Assembly (NCBI GenBank): GCA_964567665.1
Contig: CAZMNN010000008.1
Location: forward strand, 19,324-83,323
DNA: 64,000 bases
From: UBA1731 sp964567665
GTDB lineage: Bacteria > Verrucomicrobiota > Kiritimatiellia > RFP12 > UBA1067
Direction: 5' to 3'
Below the pieces are notes generated by a model, which was not told the DNA's origin, did not search any database, and was given only the letters and a program-made list of their open reading frames with translations. The position numbers were made by a program, and so were the translations under genes. How positions within the stretch are numbered: the first letter of the stretch is position 1; each line of letters begins with the position of its first letter. This document shows positions 27,281 through 35,414 of this stretch, in pieces.

Positions 27281-30200
27281 TCACCTCACAATCACCACCG
27301 TACCATATTCCCGCACAAGACGGATCCTACGCCCAAAAGCCTTAACAACCCATCCCCTCGGCAAGTCCAACACCGGCAGACCAAGCCCTTGCGGAACAGT
27401 TTCTGCGAACGCAACAAGCGTATATCTTCGCGCCGGATCAAGCCGCGTCGGATCGAAACCTGTCACAGCAAGAGCCGCGCCTTCGGCGAACCTGCAGAAG
27501 CGCTCGTCGACCTTCTTGACCGCACCGGTCATCGCGGACTGGAAGTCGACCGTCAGCCCCGTGATGCCGACCTGACCCGACAACTCGCCGTCCACGACGG
27601 AGCCGCTGTTGCAGGTGACATCCGAAAACGTCTGCCGATGTCCGGCCAGATCCAGCGCTCCACCGTCCAAAACGAGCGCAGACGCCGCGTCGAACGCATC
27701 GTCGCAGAGGAGACGCACCGTTCCCGCGCAAAGGCGGGTCACACCCGTGTAGGTGTTCGTCGCCGCGATGCGCAACGTTCCTGTTCCGGTCTTGGTCAGC
27801 CCGCCGGACATGTTCGTGGCAAGCAGGGCAGGGAGCGTTGCCACCGTCTCCTTGCCCAGGATCAGACGCGCTTCGGCCACACTGTAGTCCCATCCCGGAC
27901 TCGTCACGCGAATGCCCGTCACGCGCCGCCGCATCGAGTCGAAGTCGGCAACGGCCGTCGCGCCTGAACCGTCTCCGACGATCTGCACGTAGGGTGGGAC
28001 GTCAAACGCCCGGTTGTGCGTCGCGTCGTCCAGAGAAACCGATGCGACGCCATGCCCCGTCGGCGCCCGCAGTCCGCTACCGACAGAAATCTCGCAGTCG
28101 ACGCCAGTCGTGTCGATCGTCGCCCCGCCCGCGAAGACAGTGATCCGCGTCGGCGGATGGGCATATGCCGTAGATGCGCTCTCGCCAAAGATTCCCGCCC
28201 ACGATGTCGGACGAAACGTGCCGCCGTCGAAGTTCACGTAGACGGGGCAGTTCGTATACTGCGCGTCTGTCGCCGTACCATGGGGAAATTCGATGCCCGG
28301 ATAGACCGTCTCACGCGGCCGCATAATGCTGTGCGCCCGGAACGTGCCGCCGTTCAGATTCACGATGGATGGACGACAGTCGTTCGACTTGCCGTGGCCG
28401 GCGCAATAGACGCCCGTACCAAGATCGACCTCGCCGCCACGCTCGACGGTGAAGACGGTCTCCGTGCGCCAGCGGTCATAGTACGGTGCCAAAATCGCCG
28501 TCTGACCGGCGCTGACGCCGCTGTCAGAAAAATCGACCTCTCCGCCCGCGCGCACTGTGACGGCCGCCAAGGACTCCCAGCCGCCAATCGTCCAAGTTCC
28601 CATTGGGCGGACGGACGGGGGCGTACACGTCAACGTGCCGCCGCACACGTCGAAAATGCCGATGCCGCTCTCGCCAAGAAGCGACGCGCCGGCCGAAAGG
28701 AATCGTCCGCCAGAAAGTTCGTAGTAGCCATGCGCGTCCACGCCAAACCACTTGACCTCGCCGCTCGTGCGGGACACGTTGACGACCTCGCCGCCGCGCT
28801 GGAGGACGGCACCCGTGCCGCCGCTCGTAGCGACGACAAGCCGCCCCGTCCAACTGCCGCCCTCGACCGTCAGCATCCCGACTCCATTCGTGCCGACGGC
28901 CAAGGCCGGCTGTGGATCGGCCGAATCGCCCAGTGAAAGCCCCGCCTGGCGGAACGCGCCGCCAGCCACGGACAGGTCTCCGCCGTCCGTGACAGAGACC
29001 GTCGCCGGAACGACGCCCTCGCCTGTCAGCCGCGCCGTGCCGTCCGTTACCTTCAAGCCAAACGGCGATGTCTCCGACAATGCCCCGCCCAACGCAACCG
29101 TCACCTTGCCGTCGCCCGACAGGCGCACACGCGCATCCGTCGCATCGTTTTCACAGCCCACGCCATCGCCCTTGAGGGCAAACGGTGCCAGCGTTCCCTC
29201 GCCCGCGAAGACGAGCGGCTTCGCGCCATCCGCGACTTCGACCATCTGCGGCGCAAATGACTGTCCGGCGGCAACCGACACCACGGCCGGCTCGACGGAC
29301 TGCTCCTGCCGCAGAACCAGCACCGCCGTCTCGTCTTCCGAGAGCGTCACGCCAGGCGTCGAACCGTTCGCCGTGGCAATCGCGACAATCTCGTCCGGCG
29401 CGTCTGGAATCACGCCCCCGCGCACGTCAATCTCGCGGTCGGCATCGGCGGCCAGGGCCTTAATCTCACCAGCCGCGCCAATCCACGCACGTGAGCCGTT
29501 CCGCGTCAGCCAAGCCGGCAGCAGCCCTGCCGCGAAGCCGGGGAGCTTGACCGTGCCGGAGCCGACAACGTCAAGCGTCGCCGTCGCACCGCCGCCAGCA
29601 AGCGACGGGACTGTCAGCATCACGCCGTCGTCGATCCGCAGCACGTGCGCCCCCGCCTCCAATGTCAGCGACGCAAACGTCATTTCCGCCGCATCGGCGG
29701 ACGGCGCAACGGCGGCTATCCGGGCGTTGCCCGACAGAACAAGCGGGGTGTCGACAGACGCCGCGAACGCGACTGCCGCAGTCGAGCTGGAGTTCTGGAG
29801 CGTCAAGGGGAACGAGCCGGACGGCGCGGCGAGGAAAACGAGGTCGCCCGTGCCTCCCTGCACCAGCGCGGACGCCGCCGTGAGCGTCAGCACACGGTCG
29901 GTGCGCTCACCCGCGCCCACATAGCGAAGCGTTCCGCCCAACAGCGTCACGCCATCGCCCGTCCCAAGCGGACTTGCCGCCCCTTCCGTCCCTATTCGTG
30001 CGACCTGAAGCGTTCCGGCCGCAACGGACGGATTCGCCGAGCCAAGGAAGTCGCCAGCCATTTCCAACACGCCCGCGCTCTGCGAATGGAGCGAATAGCC
30101 GTGCTCTCCGCCGAAAGGCGCAAGATCGCACGCGATCGTCAGCGTCTTCCCATGCGCGACCTCGAAATTCATAGCCCAATTCTTGGCGTTGACACGCAGC

Positions 30201-31144
30201 TCGCCCTCGCCGTCAATCAAGAGATCGCCCTTCGCCAACAGGGGCCGCTCCCACTGCCCGTTGTCGGATACGTAGAGGGCCTTGTCCGCATCGATCCGGA
30301 TGTTCTGCCGAAAGCCGTTATCCTGTGCCGTGATTCTGCCATAACCGTTCTGCTGGGAGGCCTGCGCACAATTCGGTACGTACGTTCCGCCCGACATCTC
30401 CATCGAAAGGTTCACCTTGAAGCCAGACGTGTAGAAGTGCTGAAGGCGACGGATCTCGCCCGAACCCCGCAACGTCTGGGTCAGCACCGTCCATCCCGTT
30501 GAGGACAGGAAATTCGTCACCGCGCCAATGCTGCACGTCTTCAGCACGGATGTGCCGTCGTTTCGTAGGAAGAAGTGGCTCTCGCCGCCAGGGCTTCCCG
30601 CGCCAGGCGCGAGTTCGGCCTTGACGGTTGTCTCGTTCGTCACGCCTTCCCGAATCCAGATTCCGCCGCCACGTTCAAGCGGCAGGGGCGGTGTGTCCCA
30701 CTCGCCAAAAATATACGGATCCGCCGCCCCGGCCTCAATCACCACATTGGAGATCGAGTAGAGTCCACCCAGTTTGACGTACGAAACTGAACCCGCCGTT
30801 GCACCCGCGCCGAAGACGGCCGTGCAGCCTGCCGTGCCGTGCATCGGTAAGTCGTCGCGCCGGAGATCGATCGACGAGTCGTAGTCGCAGACGAAGCGCC
30901 CCGGCACCTTGCCCTCGGCCCAGTTCGCCGGATTCGTCCAGCAGTTGTCGCCTGAGGCGTTCGTCCAATGCGCGGTTGCGGGTGCATCAAAGGCGATATC
31001 CGCATATAATGACAAATCAACCTCTGCCACATGGATGGAATCATTGAGTGTTCGCAGCCCCCCATTTTTGGCAGTTGCCGCCAACGGCAAGGCTGAAACC
31101 ACTGCAAAGGCCATCGCGGCGGCAATCCGTTTTCTCATATCCAT
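27281..31144 (-). CDS. AT3: giant secreted beta-strand-repeat protein with C-terminal VVIVR tail
   Basis: About 1287 residues. The ATG at 31144 has AAGGAG nine bases upstream; an ATG six codons earlier (31162) overlaps that site and is unlikely. Signal peptide MDMRKRIAAAMAFAVVSALP. The clearest passenger-associated repeat in the window lies near residue 1125 (GGLTKTGTGTLRIAATNTYT, then GVTRLCAGTVRL), and WTNASGDNCWTNPANW stands near the start. The middle is low-complexity Gly/Ala/Thr/Val beta structure. It ends RRIRLVREYGTVVIVR with Arg last. No barrel, PEP-CTERM or membrane helix. The GH5 enzyme follows after 5 bases, so a scaffold and its enzyme are made from one message. Confidence 0.87.
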   Translation of the reverse strand: MDMRKRIAAAMAFAVVSALPLAATAKNGGLRTLNDSIHVAEVDLSLYADIAFDAPATAHWTNASGDNCWTNPANWAEGKVPGRFVCDYDSSIDLRRDDLPMHGTAGCTAVFGAGATAGSVSYVKLGGLYSISNVVIEAGAADPYIFGEWDTPPLPLERGGGIWIREGVTNETTVKAELAPGAGSPGGESHFFLRNDGTSVLKTCSIGAVTNFLSSTGWTVLTQTLRGSGEIRRLQHFYTSGFKVNLSMEMSGGTYVPNCAQASQQNGYGRITAQDNGFRQNIRIDADKALYVSDNGQWERPLLAKGDLLIDGEGELRVNAKNWAMNFEVAHGKTLTIACDLAPFGGEHGYSLHSQSAGVLEMAGDFLGSANPSVAAGTLQVARIGTEGAASPLGTGDGVTLLGGTLRYVGAGERTDRVLTLTAASALVQGGTGDLVFLAAPSGSFPLTLQNSSSTAAVAFAASVDTPLVLSGNARIAAVAPSADAAEMTFASLTLEAGAHVLRIDDGVMLTVPSLAGGGATATLDVVGSGTVKLPGFAAGLLPAWLTRNGSRAWIGAAGEIKALAADADREIDVRGGVIPDAPDEIVAIATANGSTPGVTLSEDETAVLVLRQEQSVEPAVVSVAAGQSFAPQMVEVADGAKPLVFAGEGTLAPFALKGDGVGCENDATDARVRLSGDGKVTVALGGALSETSPFGLKVTDGTARLTGEGVVPATVSVTDGGDLSVAGGAFRQAGLSLGDSADPQPALAVGTNGVGMLTVEGGSWTGRLVVATSGGTGAVLQRGGEVVNVSRTSGEVKWFGVDAHGYYELSGGRFLSAGASLLGESGIGIFDVCGGTLTCTPPSVRPMGTWTIGGWESLAAVTVRAGGEVDFSDSGVSAGQTAILAPYYDRWRTETVFTVERGGEVDLGTGVYCAGHGKSNDCRPSIVNLNGGTFRAHSIMRPRETVYPGIEFPHGTATDAQYTNCPVYVNFDGGTFRPTSWAGIFGESASTAYAHPPTRITVFAGGATIDTTGVDCEISVGSGLRAPTGHGVASVSLDDATHNRAFDVPPYVQIVGDGSGATAVADFDSMRRRVTGIRVTSPGWDYSVAEARLILGKETVATLPALLATNMSGGLTKTGTGTLRIAATNTYTGVTRLCAGTVRLLCDDAFDAASALVLDGGALDLAGHRQTFSDVTCNSGSVVDGELSGQVGITGLTVDFQSAMTGAVKKVDERFCRFAEGAALAVTGFDPTRLDPARRYTLVAFAETVPQGLGLPVLDLPRGWVVKAFGRRIRLVREYGTVVIVR

Positions 31145-31189
31145 GTTGCAATTCTCCTTCATCAGAAACCAATTCTTTTTAATTGCCCG

Positions 31190-31219
31190 ATTGTATCAAA
31201 TGTGTTTTTTTTTTATCAA
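31190..31219 (-). promoter_or_regulatory. AT3 promoter with A10 tract in the spacer
   Basis: Minus-strand TTGATA (31214-31219), 18-base spacer, extended -10 TGA-TACAAT (box 31190-31195). The A10 run (31205-31214) fills the upstream half of the spacer. The leader to the ATG is about 39 bases. Confidence 0.65.
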
Positions 31220-31501
31220 TACGATAAAGTGTTTCTTCAAGCGGAGAACTCCTCTCGCACGGACACGCAACGAGGATTTTTAGATTTGCGACTGTACTGC
31301 TCTGCGCGAAGCACAGACTAAAAAACAATCACGTAAATATCGTTGACTTTATCAAAAAAGAAATGTGCGGGACATGGTTGTGTGGTGTTAATCCAGTTAA
31401 AAACCATCGGCACACTCCACCACTCGGCGGCTCTGCGCTAAAATCCTCAATTGCAAATCGACCAATCGAAAACCGGCAAATCAATAAATGCCTTACCGCA
31501 A
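31220..31501. other. Intergenic stretch without a gene, AT-rich, with degenerate repeats
   Basis: Between the AT3 promoter and the stop of the sialidase-like gene. No open frame with a credible start is present. Short pieces recur in altered order: GAGGATTTT with CTCTGCGC at 31272-31307 and again, inverted, around 31431-31450, and a copy of the CAATCGAAAA-CGGC element at 31462-31479. I see no clear terminator for the sialidase-like gene. Confidence 0.35.
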
Positions 31502-33118
31502 CTACTCGACCATGATCGCATAGACGGACGTATCGGTCTTTGTCCCGGCGTAGTATGTCAGGCAGTGCGCATCACCAATGGCCGTGGCATTTACGTTTCC
31601 CGCGTCCCACGGACGTTCCTCGCAGCCGAACGCTACGCCGACAGGATCGGGCCACGCCATCGGATTGTCGAACACCGCATCAGCTTTCGCCACACGACAT
31701 TTCACCACGCCGCGTCCGCGTTCGTAGTAGTAGTTCGACACCAGACCCGTCTTGGAATCGTAGATGAGCGATGGCGTGGAGGACAGCACGTCACGGATGT
31801 TTGTCCGCCGCCGCGTCCAGGTGACGCCGCCATCGGTTGAGGTCAGCTGGAACTGGCTCGCCATCGATCCGCCGCCGGTCTCCGTCCGCGCCACGGCGAG
31901 AATGCGCCCGTTGCCGAGATGTACCGCAGACGGTTCGGTCGGCAGTTCCCCCTTCTTTGCAACACTCTCAACAGTCCGCTGCACCCATGTTGCGCCGTTG
32001 TCGGCACTCACAAGCGTTCCCCATGAATGCTTGCCGTCCTCCTTGTAGTTCGTGGCGAACCACAGAGACATTAGGCCTGAGGGCGTCTGAAAGACATCCG
32101 TGATCTGCATGGGGAACGGATCGAGCTGGGACACGGCAATCTTCGTGAACGTGACGCCATCCGTTGTCCGGTAGAGTTCGTGGCGCGACTTCGGCCGGCC
32201 GATGCAACGCACCCAGAAGAGAGCGGCGCCGTTGTTGTCCATTCCTTTGCCGGTCATCACTTCGCCGACAAGCGGATCGCTTGCCAAGGCAACCTCATCC
32301 GTCCACGTACGGCCGCCATCGGTCGATGTCCGCGCATAGGCGTCACGCCGTCCTTCGCCGATGTCATGCCCTGACCCGCGACTGTAGGTGCATACGAGTT
32401 TCGGACCGATCGCCTGAATCATCGGCCACGAGTTGTACCCCGGTCTGCTCTCGACCGCGACCGCAGACGGCGGTGCAGCAAGCGGCGTCACCTTCACCTG
32501 CACAAGCCCTTCCGGACGGGTGTATGTATCGCCCGCATCATCCGGTTCGCGCTGGATGCGCAACGCAAGCGGCGCACCTGGCTGAACGATGCGGCAGCCA
32601 TCAAGAACCGTCTTGTGCAACATCCGCGCCATGGACGGAATCGCCGTCAGCACCGGTTTCCCGTCCGTCGAATTAGCGGAGGACGGCATACCGGTGACGA
32701 GCGAAGCAAGATGTACACGATAGACGGCGGTCTGGGCATTTGTCGCCGCACTTTCGTTCATCGTCAGAATCTCGATCCGCACCGCCGCACAATTCAAAGG
32801 CAGGGGCGGCGTGACGCCGGCGACGGACTGCCCGGCCTGACCACCAGACATTGACCATACCGGTACGGCCGCTGCTCCATGCTGCCAGACTACAAGAGAC
32901 GGATTGCCCGTCGCGAGCGTCAGGTCTTTGGCATTGAGATAGATGGGGGCGTCAACTTGCCGCGCATCTGCGGCCATTGCCGCCAACGGCAAAACCGCAA
33001 CCTGCACAGACACAGCGACCAACGCAAGCATCAGCCTTCTGCAACGCGATGCATTGATGGCATCCGCTTTTCCCTGCTTGCAGACAATAAGGATCTGTTT
33101 AAAAAGTGATGTCTTCAT
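31502..33118 (-). CDS. Exported sialidase-like BNR-repeat protein (GH33-like propeller)
   Basis: 538 residues from the ATG at 33118. An unusually long n-region precedes the hydrophobic signal core (LMLALVAVSVQVAVLPLAAMAA), so an internal start is possible. A beta-sandwich N-terminal part (about 60-215) leads to a six-bladed propeller marked by Asp boxes: STDGGRTW, SADNGATW and STDGGVTW. SRPGYNSWPMIQ and EPSAVHLGNGRILAVARTE match conserved blades of the sialidase superfamily. The full Arg triad, Tyr and Glu of true sialidases cannot be assigned with certainty, so activity on sialic acid or another sugar is open. TATAAT lies 6 bases from the ATG, which supports both this start and leaderless expression. 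Confidence 0.8.
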   Translation of the reverse strand: MKTSLFKQILIVCKQGKADAINASRCRRLMLALVAVSVQVAVLPLAAMAADARQVDAPIYLNAKDLTLATGNPSLVVWQHGAAAVPVWSMSGGQAGQSVAGVTPPLPLNCAAVRIEILTMNESAATNAQTAVYRVHLASLVTGMPSSANSTDGKPVLTAIPSMARMLHKTVLDGCRIVQPGAPLALRIQREPDDAGDTYTRPEGLVQVKVTPLAAPPSAVAVESRPGYNSWPMIQAIGPKLVCTYSRGSGHDIGEGRRDAYARTSTDGGRTWTDEVALASDPLVGEVMTGKGMDNNGAALFWVRCIGRPKSRHELYRTTDGVTFTKIAVSQLDPFPMQITDVFQTPSGLMSLWFATNYKEDGKHSWGTLVSADNGATWVQRTVESVAKKGELPTEPSAVHLGNGRILAVARTETGGGSMASQFQLTSTDGGVTWTRRRTNIRDVLSSTPSLIYDSKTGLVSNYYYERGRGVVKCRVAKADAVFDNPMAWPDPVGVAFGCEERPWDAGNVNATAIGDAHCLTYYAGTKTDTSVYAIMVE

Positions 33119-33124
33119 GGGTGC

Positions 33125-33154
33125 ATTATACATCATCATGCACCGCAACTTCAA
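33125..33154 (-). promoter_or_regulatory. Promoter of the sialidase-like gene (leaderless)
   Basis: Minus-strand TTGAAG (33149-33154), 18-base spacer, TATAAT (33125-33130), then 6 bases to the ATG. The -35 lies only 6 bases from the tRNA terminator T run. Confidence 0.7.
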
Positions 33155-33160
33155 TACAAC

Positions 33161-33192
33161 AAAAAAAAACTTGGAGAGCTTTCTCCAAGTTT
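33161..33192 (-). terminator. Intrinsic terminator of the tRNA-Cys/tRNA-Val transcript
   Basis: An 11-bp stem (33167-33177 with 33182-33192, four-base loop), followed in the minus direction by a T9 run (complement of 33161-33169). Confidence 0.88.
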
Positions 33193-33202
33193 CTCAGTGG
33201 AA

Positions 33203-33279
33203 TGGTGGGTGATACTGGACTCGAACCAGTGACCCCTACCGTGTGAAGGTAGTGCTCTAACCAACTGAGCTAATCACCC
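33203..33279 (-). tRNA. tRNA-Val (CAC)
   Basis: 77 bases including an encoded CCA. The acceptor GGGTGAT pairs with ATCACCC, and the T arm carries GGTTCGAGTCC. The anticodon stem CTACC/GGTAG encloses TTCACAC, which gives anticodon CAC. It lies 3 bases after tRNA-Cys in the same transcript. Confidence 0.97.
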
Positions 33280-33282
33280 AAA

Positions 33283-33356
33283 TGGAGGTGGGAAGCGGAG
33301 TTGAACCGCTGTAGACGGATTTGCAGTCCGTAACCTAACCGCTCGGCCATCCCACC
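33283..33356 (-). tRNA. tRNA-Cys (GCA)
   Basis: 74 bases with encoded CCA. The acceptor GGTGGGA pairs with TCCCACC. The anticodon stem ACGGA/TCCGT holds loop CTGCAAA with anticodon GCA. It lies 29 bases downstream of the small basic protein gene. Confidence 0.97.
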
Positions 33357-33385
33357 TTCAAGGCATACGCAGAAAGCGTATCGCC

Positions 33386-33481
33386 TTATTTCTTCTTGGC
33401 CGCAAGAAGCTTCGCGTTGACACGCTTGTTGCGTGCGATGCGACGCGCTCTCTTGGCTCGTGTTCTAAGCTGTTGTCCCAT
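33386..33481 (-). CDS. Very small, highly basic protein (31 residues)
   Basis: It begins MGQQLRTRAKRARRIARNKR and ends NAKLLAAKKK: 14 of 31 residues are Arg or Lys and there are no acidic residues. The composition and size recall small ribosome-associated proteins, and I believe similar MGQQ-type basic peptides occur in PVC bacteria, but I cannot confirm a family. A good promoter (TTGCAT, 17-base spacer, TATATT at 33491-33496) lies 9 bases from the ATG, so the message is nearly leaderless. An A11 tract lies further upstream (33541-33551). It is followed by tRNA-Cys, tRNA-Val and a terminator with no other promoter in sight, so protein and tRNAs probably share one transcript. Confidence 0.7.
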   Translation of the reverse strand: MGQQLRTRAKRARRIARNKRVNAKLLAAKKK

Positions 33482-33490
33482 AGGCCGTGT

Positions 33491-33519
33491 AATATATCAA
33501 ATCACGGTTTCGGATGCAA
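33491..33519 (-). promoter_or_regulatory. Promoter of the basic-peptide/tRNA unit
   Basis: Minus-strand TTGCAT (33514-33519), 17-base spacer, TTTGA-TATATT (box 33491-33496). The A11 run at 33541-33551 sits about 22 bases upstream of the -35, where an UP element would act. Confidence 0.7.
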
Positions 33520-33652
33520 GCGCAAAATCATGGATTTGCGTTTTTTTTTTTCGATGCGCACTCCTGTGCCTTTTCGTTCAACGCAATCGATGCGGCAGAT
33601 GGACTTTGGCGGACACTAAATCGTCTAACGGGAAGCCGCAGAGCGACCGCAC

Positions 33653-34792
33653 TTATGTCCGCTTTGCCATGCATGTGGCCGGCTCGACATCAATCCCGCT
33701 TGCTGCCGCCAGAACAAGCCCATAGTTCGTGATGGGGATTCCCGCCTCAACCGCCACTGCGATTCTGCGCTGCATCTCGCGCCTTGTCAGCATACATCCG
33801 CCACAGTGCACAACCAGTTTCGGGCGGCAGACGTCAAACGGGAACGTCCCGCCGGAACTGAACGCGAAATCCAGCCTCTTTCCGGCAAGTTTCGCAATCG
33901 CCCGGGGAAGCTTAACCGTGCCGATGTCACCGCACTGACGATGATGAGTACAACCTTCGGATATCAGCACCACATCGCCATCCGACAACCTCTTCAACGC
34001 AGCCAAGCCTCGGCAGTATACATCAAGGTCGCCCTTTGCGCGGGCAAAAAGAATCGAAAACGACGTAAGCGGAATGTCCTTGGGCAACGCCGCATCCACA
34101 GCCTTGAACGCCTGGGAATCAGTGATTGCAAACTTTGGCTTAGGCGACATCGCGGACGCAAACATCTTCGGAAGCGCATCTGGCTGACAGACCTGCGCAA
34201 TGCCACCAGCATCAAGAATCTCGCGGATGACCTGCTGCTGCGGAAGTATGAGCCGCCCTCTCGGCGCACTCCCATCCTGCGGACAGACAAGAAGCACGGG
34301 ATCGCCACAATGCACAAGATCCCCGACAAGCGGTTTCGTCGTCTCCTGAACATTGGTAGACGCAACCTGCCGCCTCAGATCCTCAACATCATCACCGCGC
34401 CGATATTCCAAAACAACCACGCCACGTCTGCGACATTCATCCATGAAATGCGCGAACTCGTGATCGGTCAGACGTCCGGTGGTGCGCGGCTGAGACGAAA
34501 CCCAGATTGCCACATCAGTTGAAGCAAGCACTGAATACGCTTTCCGGACGCGCATCTCGCCAAGCTCTCCAACGTCATCAAGACCGGCTGTATCGGTAAG
34601 GAGACACGGGCCGAGCGGCTTTATCTCCATCGCTTTCGAGATTGGATCAGTCGTCGTTCCGGCGACATCGCTGACAATGGCAATATCCTGACCGGCAAAT
34701 GCGTTGACAAGCGTAGACTTGCCGGCATTTCTCAACCCGAAAAACGCTATGTGGATTCGATTCGCCCTTGGTGTCTCATTCAATTCCGCCAT
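33653..34792 (-). CDS. hydF: [FeFe]-hydrogenase maturation GTPase HydF
   Basis: 379 residues from the ATG at 34792 (AAGGTAGG upstream). HydF is the cytoplasmic scaffold on which the diiron subcluster is finished before transfer to HydA. The G domain shows GLRNAGKST (P-loop), GTTTDP and DTAG. The C-terminal cluster domain has the expected CxH (SEGCTHHRQCGD) followed about 45 residues later by HCGGCML. Length is usual for the family. HydE, HydG and the hydrogenase itself are not in the window. Presence of the gene means hydrogen metabolism in an oxygen-free habitat. It lies downstream of tRNA-Leu and the ribosomal operon terminators. Confidence 0.95.
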   Translation of the reverse strand: MAELNETPRANRIHIAFFGLRNAGKSTLVNAFAGQDIAIVSDVAGTTTDPISKAMEIKPLGPCLLTDTAGLDDVGELGEMRVRKAYSVLASTDVAIWVSSQPRTTGRLTDHEFAHFMDECRRRGVVVLEYRRGDDVEDLRRQVASTNVQETTKPLVGDLVHCGDPVLLVCPQDGSAPRGRLILPQQQVIREILDAGGIAQVCQPDALPKMFASAMSPKPKFAITDSQAFKAVDAALPKDIPLTSFSILFARAKGDLDVYCRGLAALKRLSDGDVVLISEGCTHHRQCGDIGTVKLPRAIAKLAGKRLDFAFSSGGTFPFDVCRPKLVVHCGGCMLTRREMQRRIAVAVEAGIPITNYGLVLAAASGIDVEPATCMAKRT

Positions 34793-34834
34793 ACGCCTAC
34801 CTTTTTGGCGAGGATGACATCCAAAGGACGTAAA

Positions 34835-34918
34835 TGGTGGGCGCGGAGGGACTTGAACCCTCACTCCTTGCGGAACTGGAACCTAAATCCAGCGTGTCTG
34901 CCATTTCACCACGCGCCC
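34835..34918 (-). tRNA. tRNA-Leu (TAG)
   Basis: 84 bases with encoded CCA and the long variable arm of class II tRNAs (TTCCGCAAGGAG region). The acceptor GGGCGCG pairs with CGCGCCC. The anticodon stem CTGGA/TCCAG holds loop TTTAGGT, anticodon TAG. It lies between rplQ and hydF. Confidence 0.97.
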
Positions 34919-34929
34919 TAAAACGACAA

Positions 34930-34986
34930 GCCGACGGATCCGCACCGGGATTCGTCGGCCTGAGAAAAGAAAGAGGGAAACCCTCT
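34930..34986 (-). terminator. Double terminator of the ribosomal/rpoA operon
   Basis: Directly at the rplQ stop a 6-bp stem AGAGGG/CCCTCT with a 3-base loop (34972-34986) is followed by TTCTTTTC. A second, 12-bp stem with one mismatch (34930-34959) is followed by TTGTCGTTTT. Together they separate rplQ from tRNA-Leu. Confidence 0.7.
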
Positions 34987-35396
34987 TACTTCGCCTCCTC
35001 CGCCGTAGCCTCGGCGACGGGAGCATCGTCCTTGATCTCCTCGACGCAGACCCACTGCAGAAGCACCATCTTCGCCGCATCGCCCTTACGGGTGAAGAGC
35101 TTGAGGATGCGGGTATAACCGCCGTTGCGGCCTTCAAGTGCCGGAACGATCTTGTCAAAGAGCTTCTTGACGGCCTTCGGCTGGGTGAGACGAGCAGCAG
35201 CAAGCCTACGGGCGGACAAATCCCCCTTGCGGGCGATCGTGACGAGCTTTTCGGCAAGCTTTCGCGCTTCCTTTGCCTTGGGCAGCGTTGTTCTGATTGT
35301 CTCTGCGAGGATGAGGTTGGTTACCATGTTCCTCATCATGAGGTCACGGTGCGCTGTAGAGCGACCGAACTTCTTTGCAACTCTCTGGTGACGCAT
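34986..35396 (-). CDS. rplQ: 50S ribosomal protein L17
   Basis: 136 residues. The start MRHQRVAKKFGRSTAHRDLM matches the conserved L17 N-terminus (family usually MRHRKxGRKLGRxxxHRxAL), followed by NLILAETIRTTLPKAKEARK and GGYTRILKL. A short acidic Ala/Glu tail (APVAEATAEEAK) extends past the core. It is the last gene of the rpmJ-rpsM-rpsK-rpsD-rpoA-rplQ operon, 18 bases after rpoA. Confidence 0.98.
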   Translation of the reverse strand: MRHQRVAKKFGRSTAHRDLMMRNMVTNLILAETIRTTLPKAKEARKLAEKLVTIARKGDLSARRLAAARLTQPKAVKKLFDKIVPALEGRNGGYTRILKLFTRKGDAAKMVLLQWVCVEEIKDDAPVAEATAEEAK

Positions 35397-35414
35397 TGTA
35401 GGTGTCTCCTGAAA

